Of a stretch of 64,000 nucleotides of DNA, positions 1-10,815 are shown in pieces. Positions within the stretch are counted from its first letter, which is position 1, and the number at the start of each line of letters is the position of its first letter. Both the position numbers and the translations under genes were made by a program. Source of the stretch: Serendipita indica DSM 11827. Its lineage: Eukaryota; Basidiomycota; Agaricomycetes; Sebacinales; Serendipitaceae. Below the pieces are notes generated by a model, which ran no database searches, was not told the DNA's origin, and saw only the letters and a program-made list of their open reading frames with translations. The DNA is taken from positions 1,178,001-1,242,000 of the forward strand of contig CAJVGD010000042.1 in assembly GCA_910890315.1 (NCBI GenBank), given 5' to 3'.

Positions 1-690
1 GTAAGGATTAACGGGGAGTGGATGCATCCACCCGGGCGTTGGGGGACGAAGTTCGTGTTGCGTTCTTATATGAGGAACGAGGAACACGCCGCCAGCATTT
101 GGCGATATATTGGACGTGGACTGCGTCCGTCTGTCCAATATGGTGCCTAGAGGGATTGTTGTTTTACTGCGCGACGCTCTCGAATTGCTCGCATTTGGGT
201 CGCCGCTGATAGGAGAAAGCGTGCGACCTTGAGATTGCCCTGAAACATTGACCTTGTCGTCGGGTGCCACATTTTTGCTCTGTGGAGTAGATTTTGACCA
301 TTTGACGGCTTTTACAAACCCTCGAAAGTGGACGGCCCATGAGGAAGGCGCTGGTGGCGAACGTTGCTTAGCATTAGCGCCCGTTGGGGACGTACTCTGC
401 TGTGATTTCGAGGTCCCTGGAGTATTTTGGTGTTTTGGAGGTGAGCGGGAGAGTCTCCGGGGCGCAGGAGGATTTGAGAGGGCCAAGAGGGGGAATGGGA
501 GCTGTTGCTCTGGTGGATTTGGGAGCTGAGCGCCTGGAGGGAGATGAATAAACGAGTCTGATGTTTGTTCTCCTGCTGATGAGCCAGATTCTGGACAGGA
601 TGAGGTACCCTCTGGGATCCAGGGCTTTGGGCCTGGCCTGCCTGGCCGCTGGATGGCCTGGATGGTAGCCACCTGTGCAGATGGAGGCAT
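1..690 (-). CDS. Pro/Ser/Gln-rich protein, 3' part cut by window edge
   Basis: The minus-strand frame is open from the ATG at 690 down to base 1 with no stop, so 230 codons are visible and the gene continues past the left edge. A TAG at 721-723 closes the frame upstream, which makes the ATG at 690 the first possible start in this exon, although an upstream exon cannot be excluded. The protein starts MPPSAQVATIQAIQRPGRPG and is rich in Pro, Ser, Gln and Asn. Runs such as SRSPPKHQ and repeated SP pairs suggest a disordered protein. The only more ordered stretch is around residues 115-132 (SSWAVHFRGFVKAVKW). I recognise no domain, and the informative part may lie outside the window. Overlapping shorter frames on both strands are less coherent. 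A real coding region is likely; the function is unknown. Confidence 0.55.
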   Translation of the reverse strand, partial: MPPSAQVATIQAIQRPGRPGPKPWIPEGTSSCPESGSSAGEQTSDSFIHLPPGAQLPNPPEQQLPFPLLALSNPPAPRRLSRSPPKHQNTPGTSKSQQSTSPTGANAKQRSPPAPSSWAVHFRGFVKAVKWSKSTPQSKNVAPDDKVNVSGQSQGRTLSPISGDPNASNSRASRSKTTIPLGTILDRRTQSTSNISPNAGGVFLVPHIRTQHELRPPTPGWMHPLPVNPY

Positions 691-1216
691 TCCAGATGCC
701 TTTTGATATAAAACAGCGGCCTAGACTCGCAGAGACACGGGCGGGAAGAACGTGGTCGGAGCTCAAGAGCTATAAGGGCTATCAATGTCGTCAGCGACGG
801 CGCACCAGCCGTCTGGGCCTTGTTTCAGCATTTATCGCGTGTATAATCATGTATAATGCCACTGTGGACAAATATTACTGCAGTGAACCTGAACACTCAA
901 CGGCTCCGAAGATGGCTGGCTCAGTGATCAGCAAATCAACGGAAATGAAGTAACAAAAGCGGGCCGTGGAGCTATGTGCTGTCGCCCTCTCCAAGGCCCA
1001 ACAGGGTTCTCATGACGAATAGGTAGGCTCAGACTCCAACAAGCATACTTTCACAAAGAATCAATCCAAAACAGCTCATATTGTGCTTGGGTTATTACAA
1101 CAAGCTATCAAGATCATCCCGGTGAGCCGAGGGATAATTGTCATATTGTCACTGGCCAAATGGTAAAAGCAGAAGGATATTAGGCATACGACATGTTCAG
1201 CAGCTCTTCTAGCCTG
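691..1216. other. Intergenic region between two minus-strand genes
   Basis: This stretch should hold the promoter of the left-edge gene and the 3' end of the F-box gene. Short frames exist on both strands, but none has splice signals or recognisable protein content. I see no repeat or RNA gene. Confidence 0.4.
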
Positions 1217-2860
1217 TTACATGTATCGTCGACGTGCATTCTGCACGGTAAGGGTCAGTGCTTGTCCCTCCCATTTGACATCCATCAAGTTGAACAAGTC
1301 AGAGTCACTAAGAGACGACTCAATGTTGTCCCGCCCACCAATAACCTGGACAGAAATGGTGGAAATCTGAGCACTGAATTCCTTCGGCGACAATACAGGT
1401 GGGAAGCACCGTGCTTGGATGGTAGGAAGAAGCGTATGCGTTTTGCCATCGAAAGCAACAATCTCCAGTGATTCCAACATCGGAAACGGGACCTTTGATA
1501 GGCCATACGACGTCCAATCATAAAGCAGAGTAAGCGCATCTGATGAGACGACCAGATTGGTGATTCTGGGAAGATGCTCCATAAGTTGTAGAAGCCTCCT
1601 GTCGTCACTTTTACCCAGATTAATTCTTCTGAGTTTGGGTAAACGAGCGAGAAGCCCGATAAAGGCCTCGTCGGAGGCCCAGTTTGGAGTATCGAGGTCG
1701 TTCAGCGCTGGGGAGTGCAAATAATCCAACCAGCGGCAATCTGTAGACAATCTGTCCTCTAGTTTCAGCTTTTGGAGCCTTGAGTGGGCCAACATCTGCT
1801 CTGTGTTCCACTCGAGGATAGATTGAGTACAGCAAAGGACAGTGATCTCCTGAAATTCTTCTAGAATTAGATCCAGAGGAATATCGTTGATGTTAGAGAG
1901 ATGAATCTCTTTGAGGGCTCGTCCTTGGACAAACCTCTCCGAGCTCACCACGATTTCCGTATCTTCACATTTCACCACTTTGGCATCGAAGTGATGCAGT
2001 AGCGTACTCAAGTTGAGCACAAACTGCGAGATACCGTCACCACTTCCTAACACTTTTAGCTCATCGCAGCAACAGGCCAAGTTGTCATAGTGTGTGTCCA
2101 GAAGTCTCTCAAGATTGGGTTCGGAGCAGACGTTTATCACGATAGACTTGACGTGTTTCAGACCATGTAGGTCGTAGCTTTTTAAATCGTAAAAAGACTC
2201 TCGAACCGAGCTCTCGTAAATGAGTTCCTCGGGGGAGTAAACACTCCAAAGGGCTGGATTATGTTCCATCAGCTTGCGGGGGATCTCGCTGTCGCTGATG
2301 ATAATCTGAACCGGAGTATTCTGCGTGTAGATGGAAATGGTCTCCCAGAACCCTTTTTTACGTGCACAATGAACAGCTCCTGGACTAAGCACAATAGTCT
2401 CCCAGATAGCGGGTGAGTTAATGGCTAATATTCGCCAATACCGACAGACGTGGGTGAGCTGGAGCGCAAAGTATGGTGCATAGTTGATATTGACAGAATT
2501 TGCATTCATGATTTGCCCATAATACTGGCTTGCCTCGAGGAGGATGTCATGTAGCACTTCACTGGGAAGCTTGTTGATGAAGCACAGGGGTGTAGAGATC
2601 TGAAGCCGGGTTTGGTGTATCTCCGTCAGCCTCGTACGCAGGCCAGAGCTTTGTCCCTGAAGGAAGTCCCCGAGTACTGTCAAGGATTCCTGAAAGGCTG
2701 CATTCTGCCCCTCAAGCTTATATAGCTTTTGGTCTTTGTCCTGTTCATTCGTTTGGGGGGCGGCAAACTGTGCTTTCAACGCCTCCAAGATTGCCATGTT
2801 GGTATCGATGAGGTCACAGAGAGCCTTTCGCCGAGTTTCATAATTTATCAGAGATGGCAT
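1217..2860 (-). CDS. F-box/leucine-rich-repeat-like protein
   Basis: This is a single-exon gene of 547 residues. Residues 1-80 form a probable coiled coil (RRKALCDLIDTNMAILEALK). An F-box-like motif follows at about residues 92-150: INKLPSEVLHDILLEAS, then LTHVCRYWRILAINSPAIW, where the V-C-x-x-W core and the closing S-P-x-L/I-W are typical of basidiomycete F-box-like proteins. The rest has spaced leucine segments that may form irregular LRRs. Such proteins usually recruit substrates to SCF ubiquitin ligases through Skp1, but no target can be inferred here. The start is 104 bp from the ATG of the divergent hydroxyisourate hydrolase gene, so the two probably share a promoter. This family is highly expanded in Agaricomycetes and is often lineage-specific. 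Confidence 0.85.
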   Translation of the reverse strand: MPSLINYETRRKALCDLIDTNMAILEALKAQFAAPQTNEQDKDQKLYKLEGQNAAFQESLTVLGDFLQGQSSGLRTRLTEIHQTRLQISTPLCFINKLPSEVLHDILLEASQYYGQIMNANSVNINYAPYFALQLTHVCRYWRILAINSPAIWETIVLSPGAVHCARKKGFWETISIYTQNTPVQIIISDSEIPRKLMEHNPALWSVYSPEELIYESSVRESFYDLKSYDLHGLKHVKSIVINVCSEPNLERLLDTHYDNLACCCDELKVLGSGDGISQFVLNLSTLLHHFDAKVVKCEDTEIVVSSERFVQGRALKEIHLSNINDIPLDLILEEFQEITVLCCTQSILEWNTEQMLAHSRLQKLKLEDRLSTDCRWLDYLHSPALNDLDTPNWASDEAFIGLLARLPKLRRINLGKSDDRRLLQLMEHLPRITNLVVSSDALTLLYDWTSYGLSKVPFPMLESLEIVAFDGKTHTLLPTIQARCFPPVLSPKEFSAQISTISVQVIGGRDNIESSLSDSDLFNLMDVKWEGQALTLTVQNARRRYM

Positions 2861-2964
2861 CGCGTATGAAACCAGCTTCTAATTATTCTGCTTGGGTTTG
2901 GTTGGTATTGCCGGGTCGATTGGCGTCGAGATTGAGCTAACAGAGTTGACCCGGACCACCCACA

Positions 2965-3465
2965 ATGTCAGCCAGATCTCCGGTTACCTGCCACAGTGCG
3001 CCCACCGCATTATATTCCGCTCAGATTTCTCAATCAAATTCTAGTATTGGACACGCAGTTTGGCAAGCCAGCTGCAAACGTCGCTGTCACGCTCTTCAGA
3101 CTCGAAGGCGGTGGATCGTCGTTTAATTCACTCGCAGAAAGGTAAATATGCTTTCTAAAGTAATAAAATTTCATTTTCTGATTTATATTCAGCGTCACGG
3201 ATGCAGATGGACGATGCACAACCCTGCTCCCCCCTCAAACCCTCATGGCCGGCACATACAAAATGCATTTCGCCACAAAGTCGTATTTTGAGAGCACTGG
3301 TAGAGAGACCTTCTTCCCCTTTGTCGAGGTACTGTCGCTTCATCGTTGCAAACCCTCTTATTGATCGACCTTCAGATTGTGTTCGATCTCAAAAATCCAG
3401 ATCAACATTATCATATCCCTCTGCTCCTCAGCGCATTCTCCTATACAACCTATCGGGGTAGTTAA
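2965..3465 (+). CDS. 5-hydroxyisourate hydrolase (transthyretin-like)
   Basis: This enzyme hydrolyses 5-hydroxyisourate, the product of urate oxidase, to OHCU in purine catabolism, often in peroxisomes. I read four exons: 2965-2995, 3045-3141, 3193-3328 and 3376-3465, giving 117 residues, the usual family length. Family signatures are present: [20 protein letters not shown] near the N terminus with the active-site His, an Arg in [17 protein letters not shown], and the diagnostic C-terminal tetrapeptide YRGS directly before the TAA. The first intron (2996-3044, 49 bp) falls inside the catalytic TCH-ILD segment, so naive ORF calling misses the first exon. Introns are GT-AG and 47-51 bp. I see no typical SKL-type peroxisomal signal at the C terminus, because the YRGS ends the protein. 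It is divergent from the F-box gene and convergent with the TBC gene, whose stop lies 25 bp away. Confidence 0.93.
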
Positions 3466-3490
3466 TCGTTCCATCTTGAAATACAACCAA

Positions 3491-5725
3491 CTATAAATCT
3501 GGTAGCTCTCTCTGGATAAGTCTTGACCACGTTGTCTCCCGCCACCATTCTTCTGAAGCCTCTATATGTTCCCAAAGCGTCTCTTCATCGAGCCCAAATA
3601 CCTCGTAGCGAGCGCCCTGATCAACAATCTCTAGATCTTTCCCTCCCGTGGCGGCCACCCTACGCGCCACTTGAACCGCGGCCTTGCTCTCACCACGAAG
3701 TACTTGTAGCAATTCTTCCCTGTCTGGGAACAATAACCGTGACTCAAGCACGCCGACAATGGCAAGCGCCGCACGAAACAGGAACGAATCGTCATCCTCG
3801 AGCAAAATGGCGTCCCACAGCCGTGCGCATGCTTCAAATGGTAGGTGGTCCAGAAACATGGTCAGCAACCAGTCTGTGAGATATTCCGAGGGTGAGATAT
3901 GGTGCTGCTTGAAATTAAAGTAGACTGTCCAAGTTAGCGAGGATGTACGAGATTAAGAAGACATACCTTTTGGTAAGCTGTCCGCAAGGAGAGTGTCAAA
4001 GATGCGGTAGTATGCCTCGACCTGGCCAAGTCAGCGAAGTCAATCCAAAGTATGAGACACCTACATCGTCTTGAGCATTTGGTCCACCGTATAAGGATCG
4101 TAAACAGTGTCTATCCATGAGGTTTCGCATCGCCAGAAACGTATTGGGTAGTGGGATATTAAGGAGGAGCATTGCGCCTATTCTCGCAGCACCCATCGTC
4201 TTGCAGAGACTGCGTCAGAATCAGACGACTCGAAAAGTGGTTGCAAAGCACAACACAAGTAATCGTAGACTCACATATCCTAACCCGTCGTCTGACCTTG
4301 CCACCATCCATGCGAGCATCAAATCTCGCAAGTCTTCTCGCATGACACCAGTCTCTCGATGGAACAGATGCAAGGTAGGCAGCGTGGAGTCCATGTCCTT
4401 TTCGATACTCTCGAGGGCGTTTGTGGGGAAGGTTCCACGGAGGATAGCTCGCTGTGCTCGGGCGGAACAGGACCTATACATATCTAAATATGTGTATCAG
4501 CCTAAGTGTCCAAGTATTAATCCACAAGGCTCACCCTTGCTCATTTGCAACGGATTTCCAATGGCTTTTCCCACTAGAAACACGATGAGGATCAGTCTGC
4601 CAACAAAGAGATGCAGCCAAGACTGACAAGATCGCCACGTAGCTTGGGCGGGATACCTCTCCACCATATTCGACGTAGATTCAGGTCACGCCGGACCTTG
4701 CGAAAGTTTGGCATAATCTCATTCTGCCATATCGGCATCGACTCTTCTATCATTCTCTCGCGGGCCTGCCGCTTGCGAGCAAGTTCTTGCTTTCGCTTTT
4801 CTTCTGCCAGCCTACTCTGTTTCATCATTTCCTCCCATGACTTGAGATGTTTAATATCTTCCTCTTTGGGCTTGGGAGGAAGGTGGACCGGTCGTGTTTT
4901 ACTGAGTACTTGCTGTAACGTAGTCCTCCCTGATTTTTTGGACCGTTTGAACTGTTGCTGAAACGACGGGGCGGATGCCGCATGCGCTTCGACCGGCTGC
5001 AGGCTATTTCTATTCGATGCCGATCCATCGTTTGTCCCATCGGTCGGATTTTGTATGGAAAGAGGCTTTGGTGACATTCTCGACGATGTCGAGATGGGGG
5101 TCTGCAGTGATTGAGGCGTAGTGTTGCCGTCCTCTTCCAATGAGATATCTTCAAAAGATTGTACGGGCACCTCTACTTCTTCGACTCCTTCCTCTGGCAG
5201 TGATTCTGTCGTTCTACTCGAACGTTCATCAGTTCCATTGATGGTAGATGAGAACGATGTGGACGTCGCTGGTGCAGATTGGGCCGCATATCGAAAGTCG
5301 ACCGCAAACGGCGAGACAGGCAAGCTTCTCCGTCCCCCTTGATCTCCGTCTTCGTCTATATCTTGCTCGTTCTCGGCTGATCCTGTCGTCTCTGCGCTAC
5401 GACGGACCGCGTATTGAGGGTTCCAGGGAACCGTCACGACCTGCTGATGTCTCTCTCTCTCCTCTTGTTCTTCAGCTTCCCGTTGTAGCTCTGCTTCAGC
5501 AGCAGCGTTCTCCTCTGCGAGCTTTTGACGCAAGTCTGGAATAGCGCCATGGAGATCAAAGTCGGTTGCGCTGGCGCCGGCAGCAATGTCGTCGTCAGAA
5601 TCGAACGCATTATCGAGTTCCGAGTGGATATTCGACCTGTCTATGCGGGCCGCTACTGCTAATTTAGGATTGTCAACGTCTGAGCCAGACATTGCAGGGT
5701 TCAAGTTCTTGCGCTGAGGTGGCAT
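3491..5725 (-). CDS. TBC-domain (Rab GAP-like) protein of the TBC1D12/14 kind, catalytic fingers altered
   Basis: Exon 1 runs from the ATG at 5725 to about 4616 and encodes an acidic, disordered N terminus, a charged coiled coil (RQKLAEENAAAEAELQREA) and a basic region ending in RRIWWRGIPPKLRGDL, the start of a TBC domain. Smaller exons continue it: SKDMYRSCSARAQRA, LRDLMLAWMVARSDDGLGY, GAMLLLNIPLPNTFLAMRNL, YYRIFDTLLADSLPK, then YLTDWLLTMFLDHLPFEACA and LFRAALAIVGVLESRLLF at the C terminus. TBC proteins normally supply an Arg (IxxDxxR) and a Gln (YxQ) finger to Rab GTPases. Here the first motif reads IEKDMDSTLP and the second, across an intron near 4196-4275, reads GYTMG. Both fingers are therefore replaced, which argues for a non-canonical or scaffold role. 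That reading depends on the splice acceptor I chose. It is divergent from the oxygenase gene. Confidence 0.88.
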
Positions 5726-6063
5726 CGGCGTTCATTGGCTAATCCCTGACCTGAAGGATTTCCTAGGTGTAGGATATTGGAACTGGATCATGAATTGTAA
5801 CTCCGCCTGAAATTCGAGACAATGAGAATGCAGGAAGCGCAGACTTTTCGCTTGGGTTCAGTTTGGAACATTCTAATAGACGCTCGAATATCCTCTTGCC
5901 CAGTTCCGGAGCCATATGGTCCAACCATGTCTTCCTGCCGCCACCCACTTGGACTCTTCCAACCACCTTGTCCAGGTATAAAACTCCCTCCACGACAGTT
6001 TCTTCAATCTCAAAGCTTGGAATTTGACCACATCAGCATACCTGGATTGCCACTTTAAGCACA
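5726..6063. promoter_or_regulatory. Divergent intergenic region between TBC gene and oxygenase gene
   Basis: These 338 bp separate two genes transcribed away from each other, so both promoters must lie here. I see short frames on both strands but no coherent coding sequence. No clear TATA box or known operator is recognisable. Confidence 0.4.
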
Positions 6064-7559
6064 ATGGCAGTCGCCACTTTGCCAGTGATTGATCTCGACA
6101 TCTTTCGCGAGAATCCGACTAGCGTCGCTGCTCGTAGCGAATGTCTCAAGGTTTGCCATTTCACTGTTCACGTTGTGCTCTTCGTTTTGACCGCCTCTTC
6201 CCTCAGGCCGCAGACGCCTTGATAACGTGAGTGGACTCTGAGCGTTCCACTTCTCAGCCGCCAACGCCCTACACTACAATAGGTACGGTGCTCTCGTAGT
6301 CAAAGATTCTCGAGTCACCGAGGACGATAACAACAACTTCTTGGACATCCTCGAGGACTACTTTGCGCTGCCCACCGAAGAGCTCAAGAAGGACGAACGA
6401 AAAGAATACGGCTATCAGGTCGGTGTTACACTCGAGAATACGGAGAAGCCCAAGTGCAAGGTGGGAGTTACCGGAAAAGTTATCCAGCATCCTGACATCT
6501 GACGCTTGACTAGTCGGACGAAAACTGCCTCAGGATTATCGAGAGGCTTGCACCGACGGAACGCCCCCTTGACATCTTGGCTCATGGTGCAGACCCGAAA
6601 TGCCGCTTCTTTTGGAAGATGACCGAAGACCCGCCGTACAAGACGGCATTCCCTTCTCTCAACATGCCGAATGTCGTCCCTGAGCGCTTCCAGGACGTCT
6701 GGGCCTCCACTTTGAACAAGTGGGGACAGTCTATGAAGGATGCGTAAGGGTCTATTTTTCTGCGTTATACCTACTGAAATGAATGTAGTGTGGAAGGAGT
6801 GGCACAGATGAGTGCTATCGGTCTTGGGCTTGACGCAGGGACCTTTAAAGATGCTGGTCGTTATGGGTATGCGCCGGTCATCCCATGAATCGTATTCTAA
6901 CAGGCTTTAGGCCTCATCTTCTTGCTCCAACTGCCTCCGACCTGAATAAGTATGGGGCAAAAGATACTATTTTGGCTGGCTTTCACTCGGATCTCAACTT
7001 TCTGTAAGACGTCATGTACTACGATGGCGTGACTGACTTAAGAACAGGACCATCCATGGTCGCTCTCGCTATCCTGGATTGCATATCTGGGCTCGTAACA
7101 CTGGTCAACGTATCCCTGTCTCCATCCCTCCTGGACGGAATCTCCTTGTCCAAGCTGGAAAGCAATTTGAGCACATCACTGGAGGTATGATTCAACATCG
7201 TTGGTTATGTTACACTGATGCTTACATCAAATCTAGGCCTCATCAAGGCTGGATTACACGAAGTCGTTGTTAATTCTAAGACAATCGAAGTAATTGAGAA
7301 AAGAAAGGTAGAGAACCCCGACCGGCCTCTCATTCGCATCTCGAGCACTTTCTTCTGGCACCTCAGCTCCGACGTGGATCTAGAGCCGATTCCCGAACTC
7401 AAGGAGCGTGCAGAGACTCTCAGAACACTCAATGGAGAAGATAAGGAGGAGTATCCCAAGATGAAGGTTGGGGAACAAGTTCAGAAGTAGGTCCTCCCTC
7501 GTTGCCTTAGTATTCTGACCAGCTTCAGCGAGCTCCGCCATATTGCACTCATGGCCTGA
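6064..7559 (+). CDS. 2-oxoglutarate/Fe(II)-dependent oxygenase (isopenicillin N synthase-like family)
   Basis: The protein begins MAVATLPVIDLDIFRENPTS, the standard N-terminal motif (LPVIDL) of plant/fungal 2OG oxygenases, and is assembled from about nine short exons with 42-60 bp introns. The iron-binding H-x-D is in GFHSDLNFLT near 6982-7030, and the distal His is in GGLIKAGLHEVVVN near 7240-7275, within the double-stranded beta helix. A candidate 2-oxoglutarate-binding Arg-x-Ser is RISSTFFW. The last exon encodes ELRHIALMA before the TGA at 7557-7559. The length (about 350 residues) is normal for the family. The substrate cannot be deduced. No biosynthetic core enzyme lies nearby, so there is no support for a secondary-metabolite cluster. 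The gene shares a promoter region with the TBC gene. Confidence 0.88.
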
Positions 7560-7590
7560 AATGTTTAATCTGAAGGATTTGATGAACTTG

Positions 7591-8305
7591 TCATTGTATT
7601 TCTTCTGCTACCCCGATCTGAGCTGCGAGCATTGCAAGACTGGCCGCTATCTCTCGTTCATCCATGAAATGATGGTTGCTATTGAACCCATCTCGAGCTT
7701 GGAGCTTCTTTTCTAGTTCCTTTTCTTGGGTTTGTCAGTTGTTGGCACACTCTGTCAGAACAAGGAGGCCTTACCCACGGTTGATATATTGTCAGCTGGA
7801 CCAAAATATTCCAGTTCCAATGGATTTGAAAGATCAAGAGCCATGTTCCCATCTAGCTCCTGTAATGCCTTCATTGCCGTCTCCTCTGAATAATATGCAA
7901 TGACAGCCGCTTTGCACTCCTGTCCATCTGGTCGATTGTATAGGTTCTTAAGAATCCTGATCTGCTATCGGTTGAACCTCTCGTCGTAGTTGAATCGCCG
8001 GCCTACATTTGCAACTAGCCCTGGTGCGTCAAACAACTGCAGGGGTCTGAGAGGTGATCTTTTGACAGGTTTTGTGCCTACTCTGGTCAATTCAGACACA
8101 TTTACACTGCTTGGAAGGTTTTCTACTCGAAATTTGAGCACGATGCCGGGGTTATCTTGAGTTTACTGAACTGGCTGCGATGTAACTTTGAGTAATTCCA
8201 TCATTTAGCAAAACTCCTTGTTGCTCGCTGAGAATTGGCATTTCTTGAGAGACGAGGGTGAGTCCAACCTTGATCCCAGCCCCAGTGGCATTTCCGGACG
8301 CGAGC
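7591..8305 (-). pseudogene. Remnant of an unrecognised protein-coding gene, probably broken
   Basis: The minus strand carries three coherent peptides in order. The first (about 8280-8155) contains GIKVGLTLVSQEMPILSEQQ. The second (about 8159-7968) contains VLKFRVENLPSSVNVSELTR and VANVGRRFNYDERFNR. The third contains ILKNLYNRPDGQECKAAVIA and EETAMKALQELDGNMALDL, then after a GT-AG intron LEKKLQARDGFNSNHHF, ending in a TGA at 7593-7591. Between the first two the frame shifts at about 8158, and between the second and third a TAG lies at 7967-7965 with the same frame continuing on both sides. No ATG opens the first segment. A 45-bp GT-AG intron could remove the TAG, but I found no intron that repairs the shift. 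The third peptide has a flavour of an RNA-recognition motif, which is weak evidence. The GCP4 start at 8318 lies only 12 bp away. Confidence 0.5.
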
Positions 8306-8317
8306 CATTAAACGAAG

Positions 8318-10687
8318 ATGGTTGTCGCAGAAATTCTTCTGGTTCTTGCGGGACATTCCTCGTCCCTGTTTACCTCGACAGGAGAAATCGCGCCAGCCTG
8401 GATTGACTTGCTACATCCTGGAGAAATCGCGTCGCTTCAAAGTCTTTCGCAGATTGCACGGCGGTATAACCATATAAAACATGCGAGACGTACACTTTGT
8501 CCAAACAACTCGGGCCAAGTTTCCAAATTTCTCTCCGCCCTCTTATCGACACTCAACGACATTCTCAAGCACGATTATGAGGACTTGGTTGTTCAAACGG
8601 AAGCAAAGGTCGTCAAACGGGATGACGCCTTTGTTGCCAGTGGATCATACGTGCCCCTCGCGAGCATTCGTGCAACCTTTGCCGAATTTGACGCCCCATT
8701 CGCTGCGATACAAGCGCTTTTGGATCGCTTATCAAAGTCAGCAGACGGGACACCGCCCTTACGCGGCGAGCCGCCAAATTGGCCTGCGGGCAAGCTGATC
8801 GACATTCTTCTCGATCGCGCAGAGTCGGGTGTTGGACAGGTTGCCTCCATCATGTCGCGTCTTGCGGTTGCCGTGCAGCGAGTTTGGCGAATTCGAACTC
8901 ACGGCATTCCTTGTTCACGGCACTCTCTCACCAACGGACCCATTAGCAGACGAGAAGCAGTCGTATGCTCTCTACCCTGATGCCATACCTAGCTGTGTCT
9001 CTTTTCAGACTCGCGAATCTATCACCTATGTTGGCAAGGCCCTCGTCACTGTAAGAATCGCAGCCACCACCCACTCTGCAAAGCACGAGCAACAGCTACC
9101 CCGACAGCTAATGACTGCACACACAAAGTTGCTGGAAGGCGCTTTGCCTCAGGATCGATATGCTTTCGATAGCGCCATTGCGACCATACGGACCAATGTG
9201 AGCGAGTGGCTCTGGTCCAACGTGCTTACCCGGCCAATGGTAAACGAGGCACTGGACTCGCTTGCCCATTACTTTCTTCTTCGTAATGGTGAATTTGGAC
9301 TCTCGTTGATAAGAGAGATAGAACGATTAAAGGTCTCTCGGCTCACTGCACGACATAGCTCGCGCTCAGCAGGAGTCATACGTGAACAAGACTTGCAATT
9401 GGCACTACTGCGTGCAAGTCTTGGGACATCGGCACAGCATGACCCGACGCTGACCAGGCTGCGAATGACACTTCCATCGGGTCCATTACGTCCCTTACTC
9501 CCTTCTTTATCAAATCCAAACATATCTGCCATCAAACCGTCACAAGTGAGCTTTGCCGATGTGCTCCTCGGTACTCCACTGGTACTCATTTACACATTGG
9601 AATGGCCACTCGACCTTTTCCTCCAACCTTCAGATCTACAAATATATGCAGATCTGTTTGCGTATCTCTCCTCGTTGAGAAAAGTACACACAAAGGTTCT
9701 TGAATGCTGGGGATGGCTATCCAACTCTCAACGAGCTCGTCGAAAATGGACTGGCCTTGGAGAAGGTGGAACAGAAGCTGATGAAGAGGGTAGAAGAGTA
9801 CTATTACGATGCGGGTGGGGTGTCGTCCGTGATATGCTTTGGTTCTTGGACACACTCCTTGCGTACATCATGATGGACGTGGTGGACGTCGAGTTTCGAG
9901 AACTCAAAGAGCGGCTACATCTTTCTACGATATCAGGGAATGAAGGCCAAGCGAGGACGCGCAGAAACAGTGGCGACACAGGAGCCAAGGCGGGCTCGAA
10001 GTCGAACCCACCCTTGGCCAACTCGCAATCACTGCGCCAGCCCAAGCGCAAAGCAGTAGAAGGAACAGAAACCCCGAATCCTCCTGATTTGGACTTTACC
10101 ACGCTCCGCGAGGTACATAATCGCTTTCTCGAGCGTGTCGTGTCGGCCTCCCTCCTCGCAAATGCGTCATGTGCGACGACCATTCGGACAATCCTGGAAG
10201 TCTGTGAGCGCTTCGTCGCCCAAGTAGAGCGTTGGGATAGCGATGTGCTCCCCGGCCTACTGGACGAAGGCAGCGTCTCGTTTGCGGGCGGTGACGACAA
10301 CGTCGGGGGCCTAGTAAGGGAGAGATGGAGAGTTGTCCACGATGTCAACGAGGTATGCATTGTTTGACGTTGATTGGGGTTCATTTTGATCTCCTCCAGG
10401 CATTGGTATCTCTGTTCGAGACCTTCTACGAGCAACTCACGGCTGCATCGACGACTCAGGTTCAGGCTAATATGACGGCGGAGATGACGCTGAACAATAT
10501 ATCGTCCATGATACATCCTTCCATGTTTCTCGCCGCCGACCGCAAGAAGCGCGAGCGTGAGGGAGATGTTCGTCGGCATATAGAACGTCTTCTACTCCGA
10601 TTGGACTTTAATGGCGCACTGTCTAAATGGAAAGCAGACATCGAAGCGGCCTTTGAAGGTGGCATTCTCAAGGGAGCTGGCCTCTAG
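8318..10687 (+). CDS. Gamma-tubulin complex component 4-like (Spc97/Spc98 family), with a frame break
   Basis: The N terminus MVVAEILLVLAGHSSSLFTS matches the GCP4 opening pattern (M-x-x-E-L/I-L-L-x-L-x-G-H-x-S-S-L-F). Downstream segments fit the GCP fold: YVGKALVTVRIAA, DSLAHYFLLRNGEFGLSLIR, LEWPLDLFLQPSDLQIYADL with FAYLSSLRKVHTKVLECW, MLWFLDTLLAYIMMDVVDVE, REVHNRFLERVVSASLL, and the C-terminal RHIERLLLRLDFNGALSKW after an intron at about 10353-10400. GCP proteins nucleate microtubules by binding gamma-tubulin. Near 8880-8895 the frame changes by one base: AVAVQRVW is read in the first frame and EFELTAFLVHGTLSP in the next, with no comfortable intron between. A 54-bp intron starting at about 8822 would restore frame but would delete a conserved-looking helix. 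A sequence error or a recent mutation are the alternatives. A low-complexity linker lies at about 9940-10080. Confidence 0.85.
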
Positions 10688-10815
10688 CACTCGTCTATGA
10701 AATCTGGATATTAAAAACATGTACTTTGAACTTACAAACACTTTCTGGGATCTTTGATGGTTGGTGTGGGTGGTAGGCATTCAGAGCGACTTGGACTCTA
10801 CCTATTGATTGCCCC

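Noticed and set aside
6064-7559. A secondary-metabolite cluster around the 2OG oxygenase
   Set aside because: No polyketide synthase, NRPS, terpene synthase, P450 or prenyltransferase lies in the window; the neighbours are trafficking and cytoskeleton genes.
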